Assembly (NCBI GenBank): GCA_002471225.1
Contig: DKPO01000017.1
Span: forward strand, 20,557-84,556
Reading direction: 5' to 3'
Source of the DNA: Porphyromonadaceae bacterium UBA7332
GTDB lineage: Bacteria; Bacteroidota; Bacteroidia; Bacteroidales; UBA7332
DNA: 64,000 nucleotides
Shown here one piece after another: positions 53,901 to 62,695 of this stretch (within the stretch, counting starts at the first letter, position 1; each line of letters opens with the position of its first letter). The notes under the pieces were generated by a model, which worked only from the letters and a program-made list of their open reading frames with translations, had not been told where the DNA came from and searched no databases. The translations under genes were made by a program, and so were the position numbers.

Positions 53901-54085
53901 GGTATTCAATACCTAAATCAGTATTGAGATCTACATTCATCAGTAATTTCCGTGTCTATATGGCAGGAAATAATTTAGCAACTTTCAGCAAATTCAAATT
54001 ATGGGATCCTGAAAGAGGAAATGGTGACGGATCAGGATATCCACCATCAAGAATTGTTTCTTTAGGTATTACAGCAAACTTCTAA
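50906..54085 (+). CDS. SusC/RagA-family TonB-linked outer-membrane receptor
   Basis: The outer-membrane import channel of the PUL, 1059 residues. Order: signal peptide (SLVSCLLLSSPFVYA), carboxypeptidase-regulatory-like domain (about 62-132: RIVKGTVISGEDNLPIIGAN, GAITDIDGNYSI), TonB box LDEVVIVGYG (about 139-148), plug (ALAGQLAGVVAMTRSGEPG, FYIRGVSSF, PLVLVDGIE, SFSILKDASASAVYGVRGAN) and a 22-strand barrel ending in ITANF. It forms a lidded pair with the SusD encoded 3 bases later and is driven by TonB-ExbB-ExbD. There is no N-terminal sigma-factor-signalling extension and no local regulator. Confidence 0.95.
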   Translation: MKTFYLDKRRWRLGSLVSCLLLSSPFVYANDKSKVSDESVFSTKEYNYSIQQNKKKATRIVKGTVISGEDNLPIIGANVWVKNGTEGAITDIDGNYSIKVEGVAPVLTFSYVGMKSQDVAVGDKQVINVTLSPDSEQLDEVVIVGYGSQKKESVVGAISTVDVTNLKIPSASVSNALAGQLAGVVAMTRSGEPGKGSSSEFYIRGVSSFKGTSKPLVLVDGIERELDLVDTDDIASFSILKDASASAVYGVRGANGVILITTRKGSEGKPKISVRAEAGITQPTKMPKMVNSMQWAELYNEALGREYYTPEEIQKYATNADSDLYPNVNWIDELYRDHAFNQRVNLNITGGGSIAKYFISGAFYNEGSIFKNAGDRYDYNSSINYNKFNFRANIDLSLTKSTTVNVNLANIYEKSFRPGASNGDIWGYTFNTSPNAFPVEYSDGTISAPASASGFNPWNLLVHSGYSEQFWNSSQSLIGINQDFSEIITPGLTAQIKFSWDAFNTSTQLRKKEPRQYHATGRDPETGALIYDQIYAGSEELAYSRSTDGTMTTYLEGSINYTRLFAEKHRVGGLFLYNHKIHVRTQEGDKFRSLPYKNQGIAARATYAFDERYFAEFNMGYNGSENFARGHRFGFFPAGAIGWMMSNEKWWEPISKSVDMLKLKASYGKVGNDAIGGGRRWMYEPTIVGGGSWYYGETGGEGGGGIRIGDVENLNVSWEEALKFNAGIEFSLFEKLKIQADYFKEHRTGIFLQRAGLPAIVGITNIPYTNIGETSNQGFDGTLEYNQKVGEVYLTARGNFTYNRNKLLNNDEPDWQYKYQNAIGKPFGAGGAYQPFGLVAIGYFESQEDIDNSPRQTYGEYRVGDIKYQDINGDGKIDTYDRVAIGYTNMPEIVYGFGMTANWKNFDVNVFFQGVSHVSFFTGGTSMEPFTSGNMGRAAINADLYDHAWKTTNTPEQNANALYPRLSIGGAAGSSNNYRASTATLRDGSFLRLKNVEIGYSIPKSVLRSTFISNFRVYMAGNNLATFSKFKLWDPERGNGDGSGYPPSRIVSLGITANF

Positions 54086-54088
54086 AAA

Positions 54089-55969
54089 ATGAACACAATG
54101 AATTTCAATAGATTAGTATATAAAGGGATGATTGCTTTATCTATACTATGTACAGCAGGTGTAAGTACATCTTGTGATAGTTTTCTGGATAAGCAGGAAG
54201 ATGAGGCATTAACATTTGACAAAATATGGACTCAGCGTAGTACAACTCGTCAATATTGGCTACATACAATGAGTTTTTTGCCGAATGATGCAGACGATTT
54301 TAACTATTCTCCATGGCAGGGAGCTTCAGATGAGGGTTCCGTGACTTATAATAGAGATACAAGATGGATAAACTTCGGTTCATGGAATCCATCGAATGTT
54401 CCTTATTATAAAATGCAGGCTTATTATCAAGGTATCCGCGAGTGTAATATATTTTTACAAAATGCAGATAGATGTAACGACCCGTTATTAACAGCAGGTG
54501 AATTAGGTGAATGGAAAGTTCAAACCCGTTTTGCACGAGCATATTATTATTTTCTAATGCTCCGTATCTACGGACCGGTATTTTTGGTAGGTGATGAGTT
54601 GTTGGATTTTACAGCATCAACGGAAGCTTTAGAAAGACCTCGTAATACGTGGGATGAGTGTGTACAATATGTAGTTGATGAAATGACTGCCTGTGCTAAC
54701 GATCCGAATATGAAAGACGGATGGGGTACAGCCCGTGAAAAAGGCTTAGCGACGAAAGGAGCCTGTCAGGCAGTTGTAGCTCGCTTGAAACTTTATTCTG
54801 CTCGTGATTTATTTAATGGTAATAAATTATACGCCGGACTTATTAATCCTGATGGACGAAATCTGTTTCCTCAAACGTATGATGCCAATAAATGGTTAGA
54901 AGCAGCAAATGCAGCAAAGGTTTTGATCGATAATCCGTTATATGAGCTTTACCGTAAAGGAGATGGTTCTAATCCATATGAAAACTGGTTAGGTATTACG
55001 CAAGCAGACTGGAATTCAGAATTGATATGGACAACTGGCCGTAAAGGACGTTATACGGTGAGTGTGCATACTGTTCCGACCGGGGTAGCCGGAACGGCTT
55101 ATGGGGGAGTCGGTCCGACACAACAACAAGTGGATGCTTTCGCCATGAAAAACGGAAAATATCCTATTACAGGATATAAATCAAATGGAGATCCTATTAT
55201 TGATGAAACATCAGGTTACTCTGAAGAAGGTAAAAGTTCCTGGACTTACCCTGCATGGGGTGGAGTACAGTCATTTACTAAGAATATGCCTAATATGTAT
55301 AAGAATCGTGAGCCACGTTTCTATATCTCAGTATTCTTTGGTGATACCGAGTGGTTCCATGGAGATAAAAAAACATTGATTTCTTTTGCTAAGAATGGGA
55401 ACGGGAATAAATCCCATGACTATCCTAAGTCAGGTTATGTAATCAATCGTTTTTATGATCATACTCAGAACTCTTCAGCAGGACAATGGGGTAATATCGT
55501 ATTCCCTACATTCAGACTGGGAGAGATGTATCTTAACTTTATTGAAGCTGTTCTTGAATGTAAAAAGAGAGGTGTTGCTCTTCCGGGTGGATATGAGTCT
55601 TTAGCTATGGAATTATGGGATGATCTAAGAGATCGTGCGGGAGTACCTCCGATAATGGAAGTATACCCGGGTTCATCAACTGATCGTTTAATAGAATTAG
55701 TACGTGCAGAAAGACGCGTGGAATTGGTTTATGAAAATCATAGATACTTTGATACACGAACATGGATGATTGCTGAAAAAACAGATGGCGGTCCAATGTA
55801 TGGTATGGATACAACCGTTCCTGCTAAAAATGCAACAGACACACCTGATGCATTCTGGAGCAGAACTGTGTTTGAAACACGTGTATTTAAGCCAAACCAT
55901 TATTTGTATCCATTCTCACAAAGAGAATTAGATAGAAATAAAAAATTAGTTCAAAACTATGGTTGGTAA
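54089..55969 (+). CDS. SusD/RagB-family nutrient-binding lipoprotein
   Basis: The glycan-binding lid of the SusC channel, 626 residues with lipidated Cys29 (ILCTAGVSTSC). N-terminal SusD part: SFLDKQEDEALTFDKIW, YYKMQAYYQGIRECNIFLQN, and TRFARAYYYFLMLRIYGPV with the TPR-like helices; C-terminal part: FPTFRLGEMYLNFIEAVLEC, LIELVRAERRVELVYENHRYFDTR and NHYLYPFSQRELDRN. All family motifs are intact, and the protein is longer than many SusDs. The ligand is not readable from sequence; the neighbouring GH109/GH110/M60 genes point to host O-glycans. Confidence 0.95.
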   Translation: MNTMNFNRLVYKGMIALSILCTAGVSTSCDSFLDKQEDEALTFDKIWTQRSTTRQYWLHTMSFLPNDADDFNYSPWQGASDEGSVTYNRDTRWINFGSWNPSNVPYYKMQAYYQGIRECNIFLQNADRCNDPLLTAGELGEWKVQTRFARAYYYFLMLRIYGPVFLVGDELLDFTASTEALERPRNTWDECVQYVVDEMTACANDPNMKDGWGTAREKGLATKGACQAVVARLKLYSARDLFNGNKLYAGLINPDGRNLFPQTYDANKWLEAANAAKVLIDNPLYELYRKGDGSNPYENWLGITQADWNSELIWTTGRKGRYTVSVHTVPTGVAGTAYGGVGPTQQQVDAFAMKNGKYPITGYKSNGDPIIDETSGYSEEGKSSWTYPAWGGVQSFTKNMPNMYKNREPRFYISVFFGDTEWFHGDKKTLISFAKNGNGNKSHDYPKSGYVINRFYDHTQNSSAGQWGNIVFPTFRLGEMYLNFIEAVLECKKRGVALPGGYESLAMELWDDLRDRAGVPPIMEVYPGSSTDRLIELVRAERRVELVYENHRYFDTRTWMIAEKTDGGPMYGMDTTVPAKNATDTPDAFWSRTVFETRVFKPNHYLYPFSQRELDRNKKLVQNYGW

Positions 55970-56009
55970 TTCTTATCAAATAGAAATATCAGAATAGAGA
56001 ATTATTAAA

Positions 56010-57368
56010 ATGAAAAATTTCGAAACAATGAAACATAAATTAGGATTAGTCGCAATGACTCTTCTGGCTGCATCGTCTTTGTTTATCGGATGTAATGATA
56101 ATAAGGAGCAGTATTTAGAAGATTATTCTACCATCCTTTATTATAAGAATGCAGGAGATATTCCTTTGACATTATATAAAACAGGAGAGAATGCAAACTA
56201 TAATGTGGTTGTAAATAAAGGAGGTTATAACTTAAAAGCTACTGCGAAAGTGACTTCTCAATTAATGTCTGACGCGGCATTAAATATTTATAATGAAATG
56301 CATGAAACCAATTACGTAGCTTTACCGGCATCATGCTATAGTATGGATCCTACTCAGGTCTTATCATTTTCATCAAGTGAAGATATAAAACTGATAAATG
56401 TTGAATTTTTTACCGATAAGATCTATGATCTGGATAAGGATGTAAACTATGTTCTACCTTTAGAGCTAGTAGATTCAAAAGATTCAATTAACTCTAAGCT
56501 GAATAAAATGTTTGTTTCGCCAGATGTTATCATTCCGACAATATATCTGAAAGAAGCGGGGGAACAAGATATTCTGCTTGATGCAAATTCACCTGAAACA
56601 TCAACTTTTACCCTTTCTACAGAAATGCCATTTGCTAATCTATGGGATTTTGATTGTACATTAGAGATAGATCAGGCATTATTGGATGAATTTAATGCAT
56701 CAAGTGAGGTTAAATATGCTCTTTTACCGAAAGAAGCATATGAGTTTAATCCAACTGTGAAATTTACGTCCGGAAACAGTATGTCTGAAAACATAATCAC
56801 AATTAATAAGTCAAAAATTATTCCTGGTGATTATATGCTTCCTTTGAGATTAACTGATTGTACAAAAGAGACATTTGAAATTGAAAAAGGGAAAGATGTA
56901 TGTCTTTTAAAAGTTTCTTATGCGCCACAATCTATTGCCTTGACAGCAGATATGTTGAGTACAAATGCTCAGGAACCTTCAGAGGGTGCTATTGCCGGAT
57001 TAATTGATGGTAATCTGGAAACTTATTTCCACTCAGCATGGAGTGTTTCGGTTGCAAATCCACCGCATTATTTTGAAGTTACACTGAATGAGCCAATTTC
57101 GGTAGTTAAGTTTCAATATTACACTCGCCATAATAGTGGAAATCAGGCGCCTCAGAAAATTGTGGTAAAAGGTAGTAATAATGGTACAGACTATGTGACA
57201 ATTCAAACATTTGACAGTGGCTTACCAAAAACAGCAAAAACAGCATTTACTACACCTATTTTCATATCTGAAACAGCTTATAAACACTTACGATTTGAAG
57301 TTCCGATAAGCACAGCAGGTGAAAATAAATATTTCTCAATGGGTGAATTTAAATTATGGGGTGAATAA
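56010..57368 (+). CDS. DUF1735 surface lipoprotein with C-terminal F5/8 type C (CBM32-like) domain
   Basis: A 452-residue lipoprotein (VAMTLLAASSLFIGC, Cys28). Two DUF1735-type beta domains follow (about 40-170, with YNVVVNKGGYN and YVLPLELVDSKDSIN; and about 180-300, with EYKLLP-like ALLPKEAYEFNP and DYMLPLRLTDC). A discoidin-like domain closes it (about 310-452: GAIAGLIDGNLETYFHSAWS, PHYFEVTLNEPISVVKFQYY, YKHLRFEV, FSMGEFKLWG). This is the standard build of PUL surface glycan-binding proteins, and CBM32-type modules often bind Gal or GalNAc. It sits between susD and the M60 peptidase gene. Confidence 0.88.
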   Translation: MKNFETMKHKLGLVAMTLLAASSLFIGCNDNKEQYLEDYSTILYYKNAGDIPLTLYKTGENANYNVVVNKGGYNLKATAKVTSQLMSDAALNIYNEMHETNYVALPASCYSMDPTQVLSFSSSEDIKLINVEFFTDKIYDLDKDVNYVLPLELVDSKDSINSKLNKMFVSPDVIIPTIYLKEAGEQDILLDANSPETSTFTLSTEMPFANLWDFDCTLEIDQALLDEFNASSEVKYALLPKEAYEFNPTVKFTSGNSMSENIITINKSKIIPGDYMLPLRLTDCTKETFEIEKGKDVCLLKVSYAPQSIALTADMLSTNAQEPSEGAIAGLIDGNLETYFHSAWSVSVANPPHYFEVTLNEPISVVKFQYYTRHNSGNQAPQKIVVKGSNNGTDYVTIQTFDSGLPKTAKTAFTTPIFISETAYKHLRFEVPISTAGENKYFSMGEFKLWGE

Positions 57369-57399
57369 GTATAGTTAAATAATTAAATAATAAGATTAT

Positions 57400-57446
57400 G
57401 AGGGGAGATGAGGTTTACTTAAACTTTATTTCCCCTTTTATTTAAA
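57400..57446 (+). terminator. Attenuator-like hairpin before the M60 gene
   Basis: AGGGGAGATGAGGTTTA pairs, with several G-T steps, with TAAACTTTATTTCCCCT and is followed by TTTATTT. It lies 12 bases before the start codon, so it may lower expression of the peptidase relative to the binding proteins. Confidence 0.55.
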
Positions 57447-57457
57447 AAAGAATGCTT

Positions 57458-60250
57458 ATGAAAAACGTTATTCAATTTTTAGGGTTATCCATTTGTATGC
57501 TTCTGTTTTCTTGTCAGACAGAAGAAGTGAAAGAGTCTTCAAAGTTTGTAATTAATGAACAGTATCATTCGTTTGATTTTACGAAAGATAAATCAAACAG
57601 TATTATTAAAATCGAAACAAATATTGAGTCATCCGAATGGAATGTGCAGTCGGATAAAGAATGGTGTCTGGTGTCGAAATCAGGAAGTAATCAAATACAA
57701 CTGCTTGTATTGGAAAATCAGGAACGAGATGTCAGAGAAGCTGTTGTGTCAGTCAAATCATCAGTAGAGAATTATGACATTAAAGTAAAACAGTTAGGTT
57801 ATGGACCGGCTATTTTATTAAGTAAATCAGAATTTAGTTTGCCGAACAATGAGCAGGAAATAACGATAACGGTTACGTCTAATATCGAATATGAAATAAA
57901 GATTAATGAATCAAATCAATGGATTTCTCCTATTATTGCTTCAACAAAGGCTTTAGTTGATAGAGATTATCAGTTTGCAATAAGCGCAAATGATAAATAC
58001 ATAGATCGCAAGGATTCGATTATCGTTTATGAGAAAGGAAATCCTGATATTAAGGCCGTTTGTCTGGTTTCTCAGAAATCAAAAGACGGAGATATGGATG
58101 ATATTATTCTGGAAGGAGATATCAGTATTGTCCCGACCGGAGGAAAAGCAAGTGAAAATCAACCAGGACAAGGTATAGAGAAATGTTATGATGGGATAAT
58201 GGGACAGAATAATGGGTTCTATCATTCTGTATGGAGTCAGTCTGCTAAATTCCCTGTCGTGTTAGAGTTTGATTTTGAAGGTAAGGAATCCATCGACTAT
58301 CTGGTATATCATACAAGGTCAGGAAACGGAAATTTCGGAGGAGTTAAAATTTATACTCAGACAGCAGCTAATCCTGAATATTCATTGCAAGGCGAGTATA
58401 ATTTCAGAATGCAAAATGCAGCAAGCCGGGTAGATTTCGCAGAGCCTGTTCAGGCGACAAAAATTAAATTTGAAGTTCTTAGCGGAGCCGGAAACTTTGT
58501 TAGTTGTGATGAAATGCAATTCTTTAAGAAAAATACAGACAAAAGTCTGGATGCAATTCTTTTGACTGTATTTACAGATTTATCTTGTAGTGAATTGAAA
58601 ACAGGGGTGACAGATGAACAGATTCATCAGTTACCAAGTTATTTCGCAAGCGTAGCATCACGTATAAAACAAAATGTCTATGATCGGGAGTTTAGGATAA
58701 CAGATTATAAACCCTATAGTAATAATGAAATATGGGCTGAAAATTTAATGACTAAGCGTTACACATCATTAGATAATCCTACAGGTATTACAGCAAAGGC
58801 CGGAGACTCTCTCTTCGTATTAGTCGGGGAAACTCATGGTAACAGACTAACTCTTCAATGTGTTCCTGGTGTTGATGCAAGTGGAGACTCATACTTTCTG
58901 GAAGAAGGTGTGAATAAAATTGGTATTCGTCGCGAGGGTATGTTGTTTTTAATTTATCAAACTGATCTGAAATCAGCGAATGCAAAACCAATACGTGTTC
59001 ATATTCCTGAAGGAAGCGGTAATGTCGATGGATATTTTGATTTAGAGACTCACCAAACGAATGAAAAGTACTCTGATATCTTAAAGAAATCGACTTATAA
59101 GTATTTCTGTGTTAAAGGAGAACGTATTATGTTCTATTTCCATCGTACAAAAATGCTGGAAATCGTACCTAATGAAATATTGCCATCGATAAACCTTTGG
59201 GATAATCTGATAAGATGGCAACAGGATCTTATGGGGATTGAAGATATCCGGCCTTCTCAGGTTAATAACCATATTATGGCAATTTCTCCTGAAGATGGAT
59301 ATATGTGGGCTTCAGATTACAGAATTGGATTTGTGTACACATATCTTCATAATATTCTGGTTCCGGATAATGTAATGGCTGCAAAAGATAATGTTTGGGG
59401 ACCGGCACATGAAATCGGACATATTCACCAAAAAGCAATAAATTGGCCGGGTTCAACCGAGTCCAGTAATAATTTATTTTCAAATTATTCTCTGTATAAA
59501 CTCGGGAAATATTGTTCGAGAGGAAGTGAATTGTCAGAATTGGCAATGGTAAGTTGTGTACATAAAAAACCATGGTATGATTTTGGAGATGGTCATCAGG
59601 GAGAAAATACAGAGTTGCATATGAGAATGAACTGGCAGTTATGGAACTACTATCATCGATGTGGTTTCAAACCGGACTTCTGGCCTACATTATTTAAACT
59701 TTTACGGGAAGATCGGATTAATGAAAGTGATCCGGGTGATGGTCAATTGAAGTTTGCAAGACTTGCTTCTCAGGCTGCAAATGCAGATTTAACAGAGTTT
59801 TTCGATATGTGGGGATTCTTTAGGCCGGTTGATACAACGATTGATCAGTATGGTAGTTTTAAATATACCGTAACGACAAGTATGATTAACGCTACGAAAT
59901 CTTTTATGGCTCGTTTCCCAAAACCAAAACATGCATTCTATTATTTAGAAGATAGAAAGAATGGAGATGTAGGTATAGACGGATACAGAGTAGGTGACAC
60001 AGGTTATTATACCTTGTTTAAAGAGGATAAGAAAATCACAAAAGAGATCACTTATACCCAATCCGGAAGAAATATATCGATACGTAATGGAGAGGAAGCT
60101 GTGGCTTTTGAAGTTAAGAGAGGCTCATCACTGGCATTCTTTTCAAATTTCTTTAGTTTTGAAGTTCCTGAAGGAATTGATATGAATGTTGTAAGTCTTT
60201 ATGCTGTACAAGCAGATGGAACTAGGATTCTTATGAAAAAAGGCAATTGA
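57458..60250 (+). CDS. M60-family (mucinase-type) metallopeptidase lipoprotein with BACON-like and F5/8C modules
   Basis: A 930-residue lipoprotein; residue numbers here count from an alternative ATG at 57452. Lipobox LLFSC (Cys21), one or two BACON-like Ig domains (about 30-205: SSEWNVQSDKEWCLVSKSG, EYEIKINESNQWISPI), an F5/8C (CBM32-like) domain (about 225-355: GQGIEKCYDG, NGFYHSVWSQS, DYLVYHTRSGNG), then the M60 part. The catalytic zinc motif is HEIGHIHQKAINWPGSTE (His653, Glu654, His657, with Glu670 as third ligand). M60 enzymes cut host glycoproteins next to O-glycans. Together with GH109 and GH110 it makes mucin or similar glycoprotein the likely target. Confidence 0.9.
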   Translation: MKNVIQFLGLSICMLLFSCQTEEVKESSKFVINEQYHSFDFTKDKSNSIIKIETNIESSEWNVQSDKEWCLVSKSGSNQIQLLVLENQERDVREAVVSVKSSVENYDIKVKQLGYGPAILLSKSEFSLPNNEQEITITVTSNIEYEIKINESNQWISPIIASTKALVDRDYQFAISANDKYIDRKDSIIVYEKGNPDIKAVCLVSQKSKDGDMDDIILEGDISIVPTGGKASENQPGQGIEKCYDGIMGQNNGFYHSVWSQSAKFPVVLEFDFEGKESIDYLVYHTRSGNGNFGGVKIYTQTAANPEYSLQGEYNFRMQNAASRVDFAEPVQATKIKFEVLSGAGNFVSCDEMQFFKKNTDKSLDAILLTVFTDLSCSELKTGVTDEQIHQLPSYFASVASRIKQNVYDREFRITDYKPYSNNEIWAENLMTKRYTSLDNPTGITAKAGDSLFVLVGETHGNRLTLQCVPGVDASGDSYFLEEGVNKIGIRREGMLFLIYQTDLKSANAKPIRVHIPEGSGNVDGYFDLETHQTNEKYSDILKKSTYKYFCVKGERIMFYFHRTKMLEIVPNEILPSINLWDNLIRWQQDLMGIEDIRPSQVNNHIMAISPEDGYMWASDYRIGFVYTYLHNILVPDNVMAAKDNVWGPAHEIGHIHQKAINWPGSTESSNNLFSNYSLYKLGKYCSRGSELSELAMVSCVHKKPWYDFGDGHQGENTELHMRMNWQLWNYYHRCGFKPDFWPTLFKLLREDRINESDPGDGQLKFARLASQAANADLTEFFDMWGFFRPVDTTIDQYGSFKYTVTTSMINATKSFMARFPKPKHAFYYLEDRKNGDVGIDGYRVGDTGYYTLFKEDKKITKEITYTQSGRNISIRNGEEAVAFEVKRGSSLAFFSNFFSFEVPEGIDMNVVSLYAVQADGTRILMKKGN

Positions 60251-60262
60251 TAATAAAAAAAG

Positions 60263-60299
60263 AAATGGTCAGGATTTAGTCCTGACCATTCTTATTTTA
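60263..60299 (+). terminator. Terminator at the end of the PUL
   Basis: AATGGTCAGGA pairs with TCCTGACCATT around TTTAG and is flanked by A- and T-runs. It lies between the convergent M60 and VIT genes, so it may serve both. Confidence 0.85.
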
Positions 60300-60302
60300 T
60301 AG

Positions 60303-60992
60303 TTAGCTGATGTGATTACCAAAAATAAATCCTACAAGCGCTGTAATAATCATTGCAACCGTCCCCCAAAAGCATATCCGGAATATAGCTTTTTGCACGG
60401 ATGATCCACCCATATGTGCTGCTGTCGCTCCGGACATAGCTAAGAAAATAATTGCAAAGATATATTGAAAAGTAAGCATTGAATTGAGCGGTGCAAATAT
60501 GGCAACCAATAGAGGCAGTAGTGCACCACTTATAAAAGAAGCTGCCGATGCAATAGCTGCTTGCATAGGTTTAGGCTTGGTCATCATATTAATGCCCAAC
60601 TCCTCTCTGGCATGTGCTTCTAATGCATCTCTTCGTGTCATCTCAATAGCCACCTTTTTTGCAAGCACAGGATCAAGCCCCTGATTTATATATATGCTTG
60701 TCAATTCAATTAATTCACCATCGGGATTATCAATTAATTCACCTTTTTCGCGTACCAGATCGGCTTTTTCCACGTCACTTTGTGAACTAACCGAAACAAA
60801 TTCTCCGGCTGCCATAGAACAAGCACCGGAAACTAATCCGGCGAGTGCAGCTAATACTATAGCACTGCGCTCGGTATTTGCAGCAGCAACACCGATAACG
60901 AGGCTTGTCGTTGAAAGTATACCGTCATTTGCTCCTAAAACGGCAGCACGAAGCCAGTTTGCCCGATTGACATAATGTTTAACCATATTCAA
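60303..60992 (-). CDS. VIT-family (VIT1/CCC1-like) metal transporter
   Basis: A 229-residue membrane protein of the VIT family, which moves iron or manganese out of the cytoplasm. WLRAAVLGANDGILSTTSLVIGVAAA is the family signature with the conserved Asn-Asp-Gly, followed by GLVSGACSMAAGEFVSVSSQSDVEKADLVRE, the metal-binding Glu-rich loop and five predicted helices in total. The N-terminal ATG (60992) is two codons before a second Met; either is plausible. No ferritin domain is attached. Confidence 0.88.
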   Translation of the reverse strand: MNMVKHYVNRANWLRAAVLGANDGILSTTSLVIGVAAANTERSAIVLAALAGLVSGACSMAAGEFVSVSSQSDVEKADLVREKGELIDNPDGELIELTSIYINQGLDPVLAKKVAIEMTRRDALEAHAREELGINMMTKPKPMQAAIASAASFISGALLPLLVAIFAPLNSMLTFQYIFAIIFLAMSGATAAHMGGSSVQKAIFRICFWGTVAMIITALVGFIFGNHIS

Positions 60993-61062
60993 ATAAACTC
61001 AGATCAGATATAACCTTAACAAATAAATTGAAATTAGGTTCTTCTGATACCGAACCGATCGT

Positions 61063-61566
61063 TTATTTGGTTATAGGCTTTAAAATGCGTGTCATCATAA
61101 ATGATTGTTTATGGAATATCAATACAGGGGATGAAACACCTACTACTAAGGCTATTAATATAAAAATAGCAGTCAAACCATTTTTGAAAGCATCTACCAC
61201 TAACGAGACATAAAGATCCGGATCGTCACAGCGTATAAATTTAGCAAATGAAAGGAACATTTTATACGCATACATTCCCGGAATCATAGGTAAAAGTGAT
61301 GGAAAAGTAAATACTTCATTCGGACAATGGATAAGTTTTGCAAAAACAAAGCTTAAAATGCCGATCAGCATTGCGGAGAAAAATGTAGCTGTAGCAATGT
61401 CAAGATCCGTAGCATGTAATAAATAATAGCGAAAGCCATGACCGATTGCTGCTAATACCCCGGATGCTATAATTGCTTTCTTTGGCGGATTTGATATTAC
61501 AGCAAATCCGATTGCGGCAATAGCGGCAAAAAAACCGTCGATAAATATATTGATTAAAAATTCCAT
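61063..61566 (-). CDS. ThrE-type exporter, C-terminal half (DUF3815)
   Basis: A 167-residue membrane protein with five predicted helices, matching the C-terminal half of threonine/serine exporters (ThrE_2). FIDGFFAAIAAIGFAVISNP and LLPMIPGMYAYKMFLSFAKF are the recognisable parts. It is only 4 bases from the gene for the N-terminal half. Family members export threonine, serine or related amino acids. That the two halves work together is likely from position but not shown here. Confidence 0.85.
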   Translation of the reverse strand: MEFLINIFIDGFFAAIAAIGFAVISNPPKKAIIASGVLAAIGHGFRYYLLHATDLDIATATFFSAMLIGILSFVFAKLIHCPNEVFTFPSLLPMIPGMYAYKMFLSFAKFIRCDDPDLYVSLVVDAFKNGLTAIFILIALVVGVSSPVLIFHKQSFMMTRILKPITK

Positions 61567-61570
61567 TGTT

Positions 61571-62344
61571 CTATAATTTATTTATTCCTAAAATAGACAT
61601 AGTGAAGAATAATCCGATTGAAATGCATATAATAAGTATAGTTGCATTGATCAAACGAGACATCCCGGCAAGGACGAAACCTTCAAGAATATCCATGATT
61701 GAATTAATCAAAGGTACACCGGGAATAAGAAATAATACACTTGTAGCTAAAGCAATCTGAGGAGTATCACCTAAACTCCAGATAACTCCGGCTGCAGTGA
61801 TAATAGATGAAATAAAAGCAGCAGAAATAAACACAATGAAATGATTGAAGTGATATTTCATCATTTCCTGACGAGCAAAAAATGCAACAAGCGTTCCTAT
61901 GAATACTAACAACATGGCTATCCAATCACCTCCGAATAACTTACAGAAAGAGGCGTTAGCACAAGCAACCAAAAATAAAACGACCCATCGGGATAATCGT
62001 GGAATAGACATTATTTCGTCGTATTTACTCCTAATAACACTTAGGGAGATAGGTTGATCATAAGCTTCCCAGCTTAGTGCACTTAATTCGGAAATAATGT
62101 TGAAATTCAGAGCCATAGGTTTGATGCGTCTGATTCCGGTGAGTGTCTCTCCGGTAGATTTCTCTTTAATCATCATTGAGATGTTTTTCTGAAAGATTGT
62201 TAGATGGGCTTCGTATCCCCCAGCCTCAGCTATTCGAACAACATTTCGTACAATACGTGCCGTGTGTGAACCGGCCCCCATTAGACTAATTGCATAATCC
62301 AATAAAAAATCGGACATTTCATGAATACTTTCTTTTCTTTCCAT
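61571..62344 (-). CDS. ThrE-type exporter, N-terminal half (DUF1212)
   Basis: A 257-residue protein with a cytoplasmic start (SDFLLDYAISLMGAGSHTARIVRNVVRIAEAGGY) typical of ThrE N-terminal domains and five helices after about residue 115 (WVVLFLVACANASFCKLFGG, SLGDTPQIALATSVLFLIPGVPLINSIMDILEG). The usable start is 62344 rather than 62377, since the -7 box at 62375-62382 would begin transcription after the latter. With the 61063 gene it forms one two-protein exporter. Confidence 0.88.
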   Translation of the reverse strand: MERKESIHEMSDFLLDYAISLMGAGSHTARIVRNVVRIAEAGGYEAHLTIFQKNISMMIKEKSTGETLTGIRRIKPMALNFNIISELSALSWEAYDQPISLSVIRSKYDEIMSIPRLSRWVVLFLVACANASFCKLFGGDWIAMLLVFIGTLVAFFARQEMMKYHFNHFIVFISAAFISSIITAAGVIWSLGDTPQIALATSVLFLIPGVPLINSIMDILEGFVLAGMSRLINATILIICISIGLFFTMSILGINKL

Positions 62345-62374
62345 ATTGATGGACTCTATTGTTTTTTGAGGGTG

Positions 62375-62382
62375 CAAATTTA
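62375..62382 (-). promoter_or_regulatory. -7 element of the ThrE-type exporter operon
   Basis: TAAATTTG (then CA) on the minus strand matches TAnnTTTG, 31 bases before the chosen start codon. No clear -33 box. The divergent region 62383-62695 shows nothing else. Confidence 0.45.
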
Positions 62383-62695
62383 GTTTTAAATTGAATTAAT
62401 TGAGTTAAGGATCGATTTTTAGTTGTGCTTAAAATATCAGTAAAGTATTAATAATATTAAATACATGGACACCTAATGATATCTCGTTTTACATTTTTGA
62501 TATTTTACAAAGGTCTTGTTGATTTGCATTCAGAGTGTTAGGTTATAAACTTGTTACCTGGAAGCTATTTTAGATCATACTCATCTTTTTTTCTATATTT
62601 TGTAATTAAATACAAGAAAATTATATTGCTTTTATATATTTATTTTATCTTTAGGGCTTTACGTGTTTTTATTAATAATTAATACTTTATCTAGT

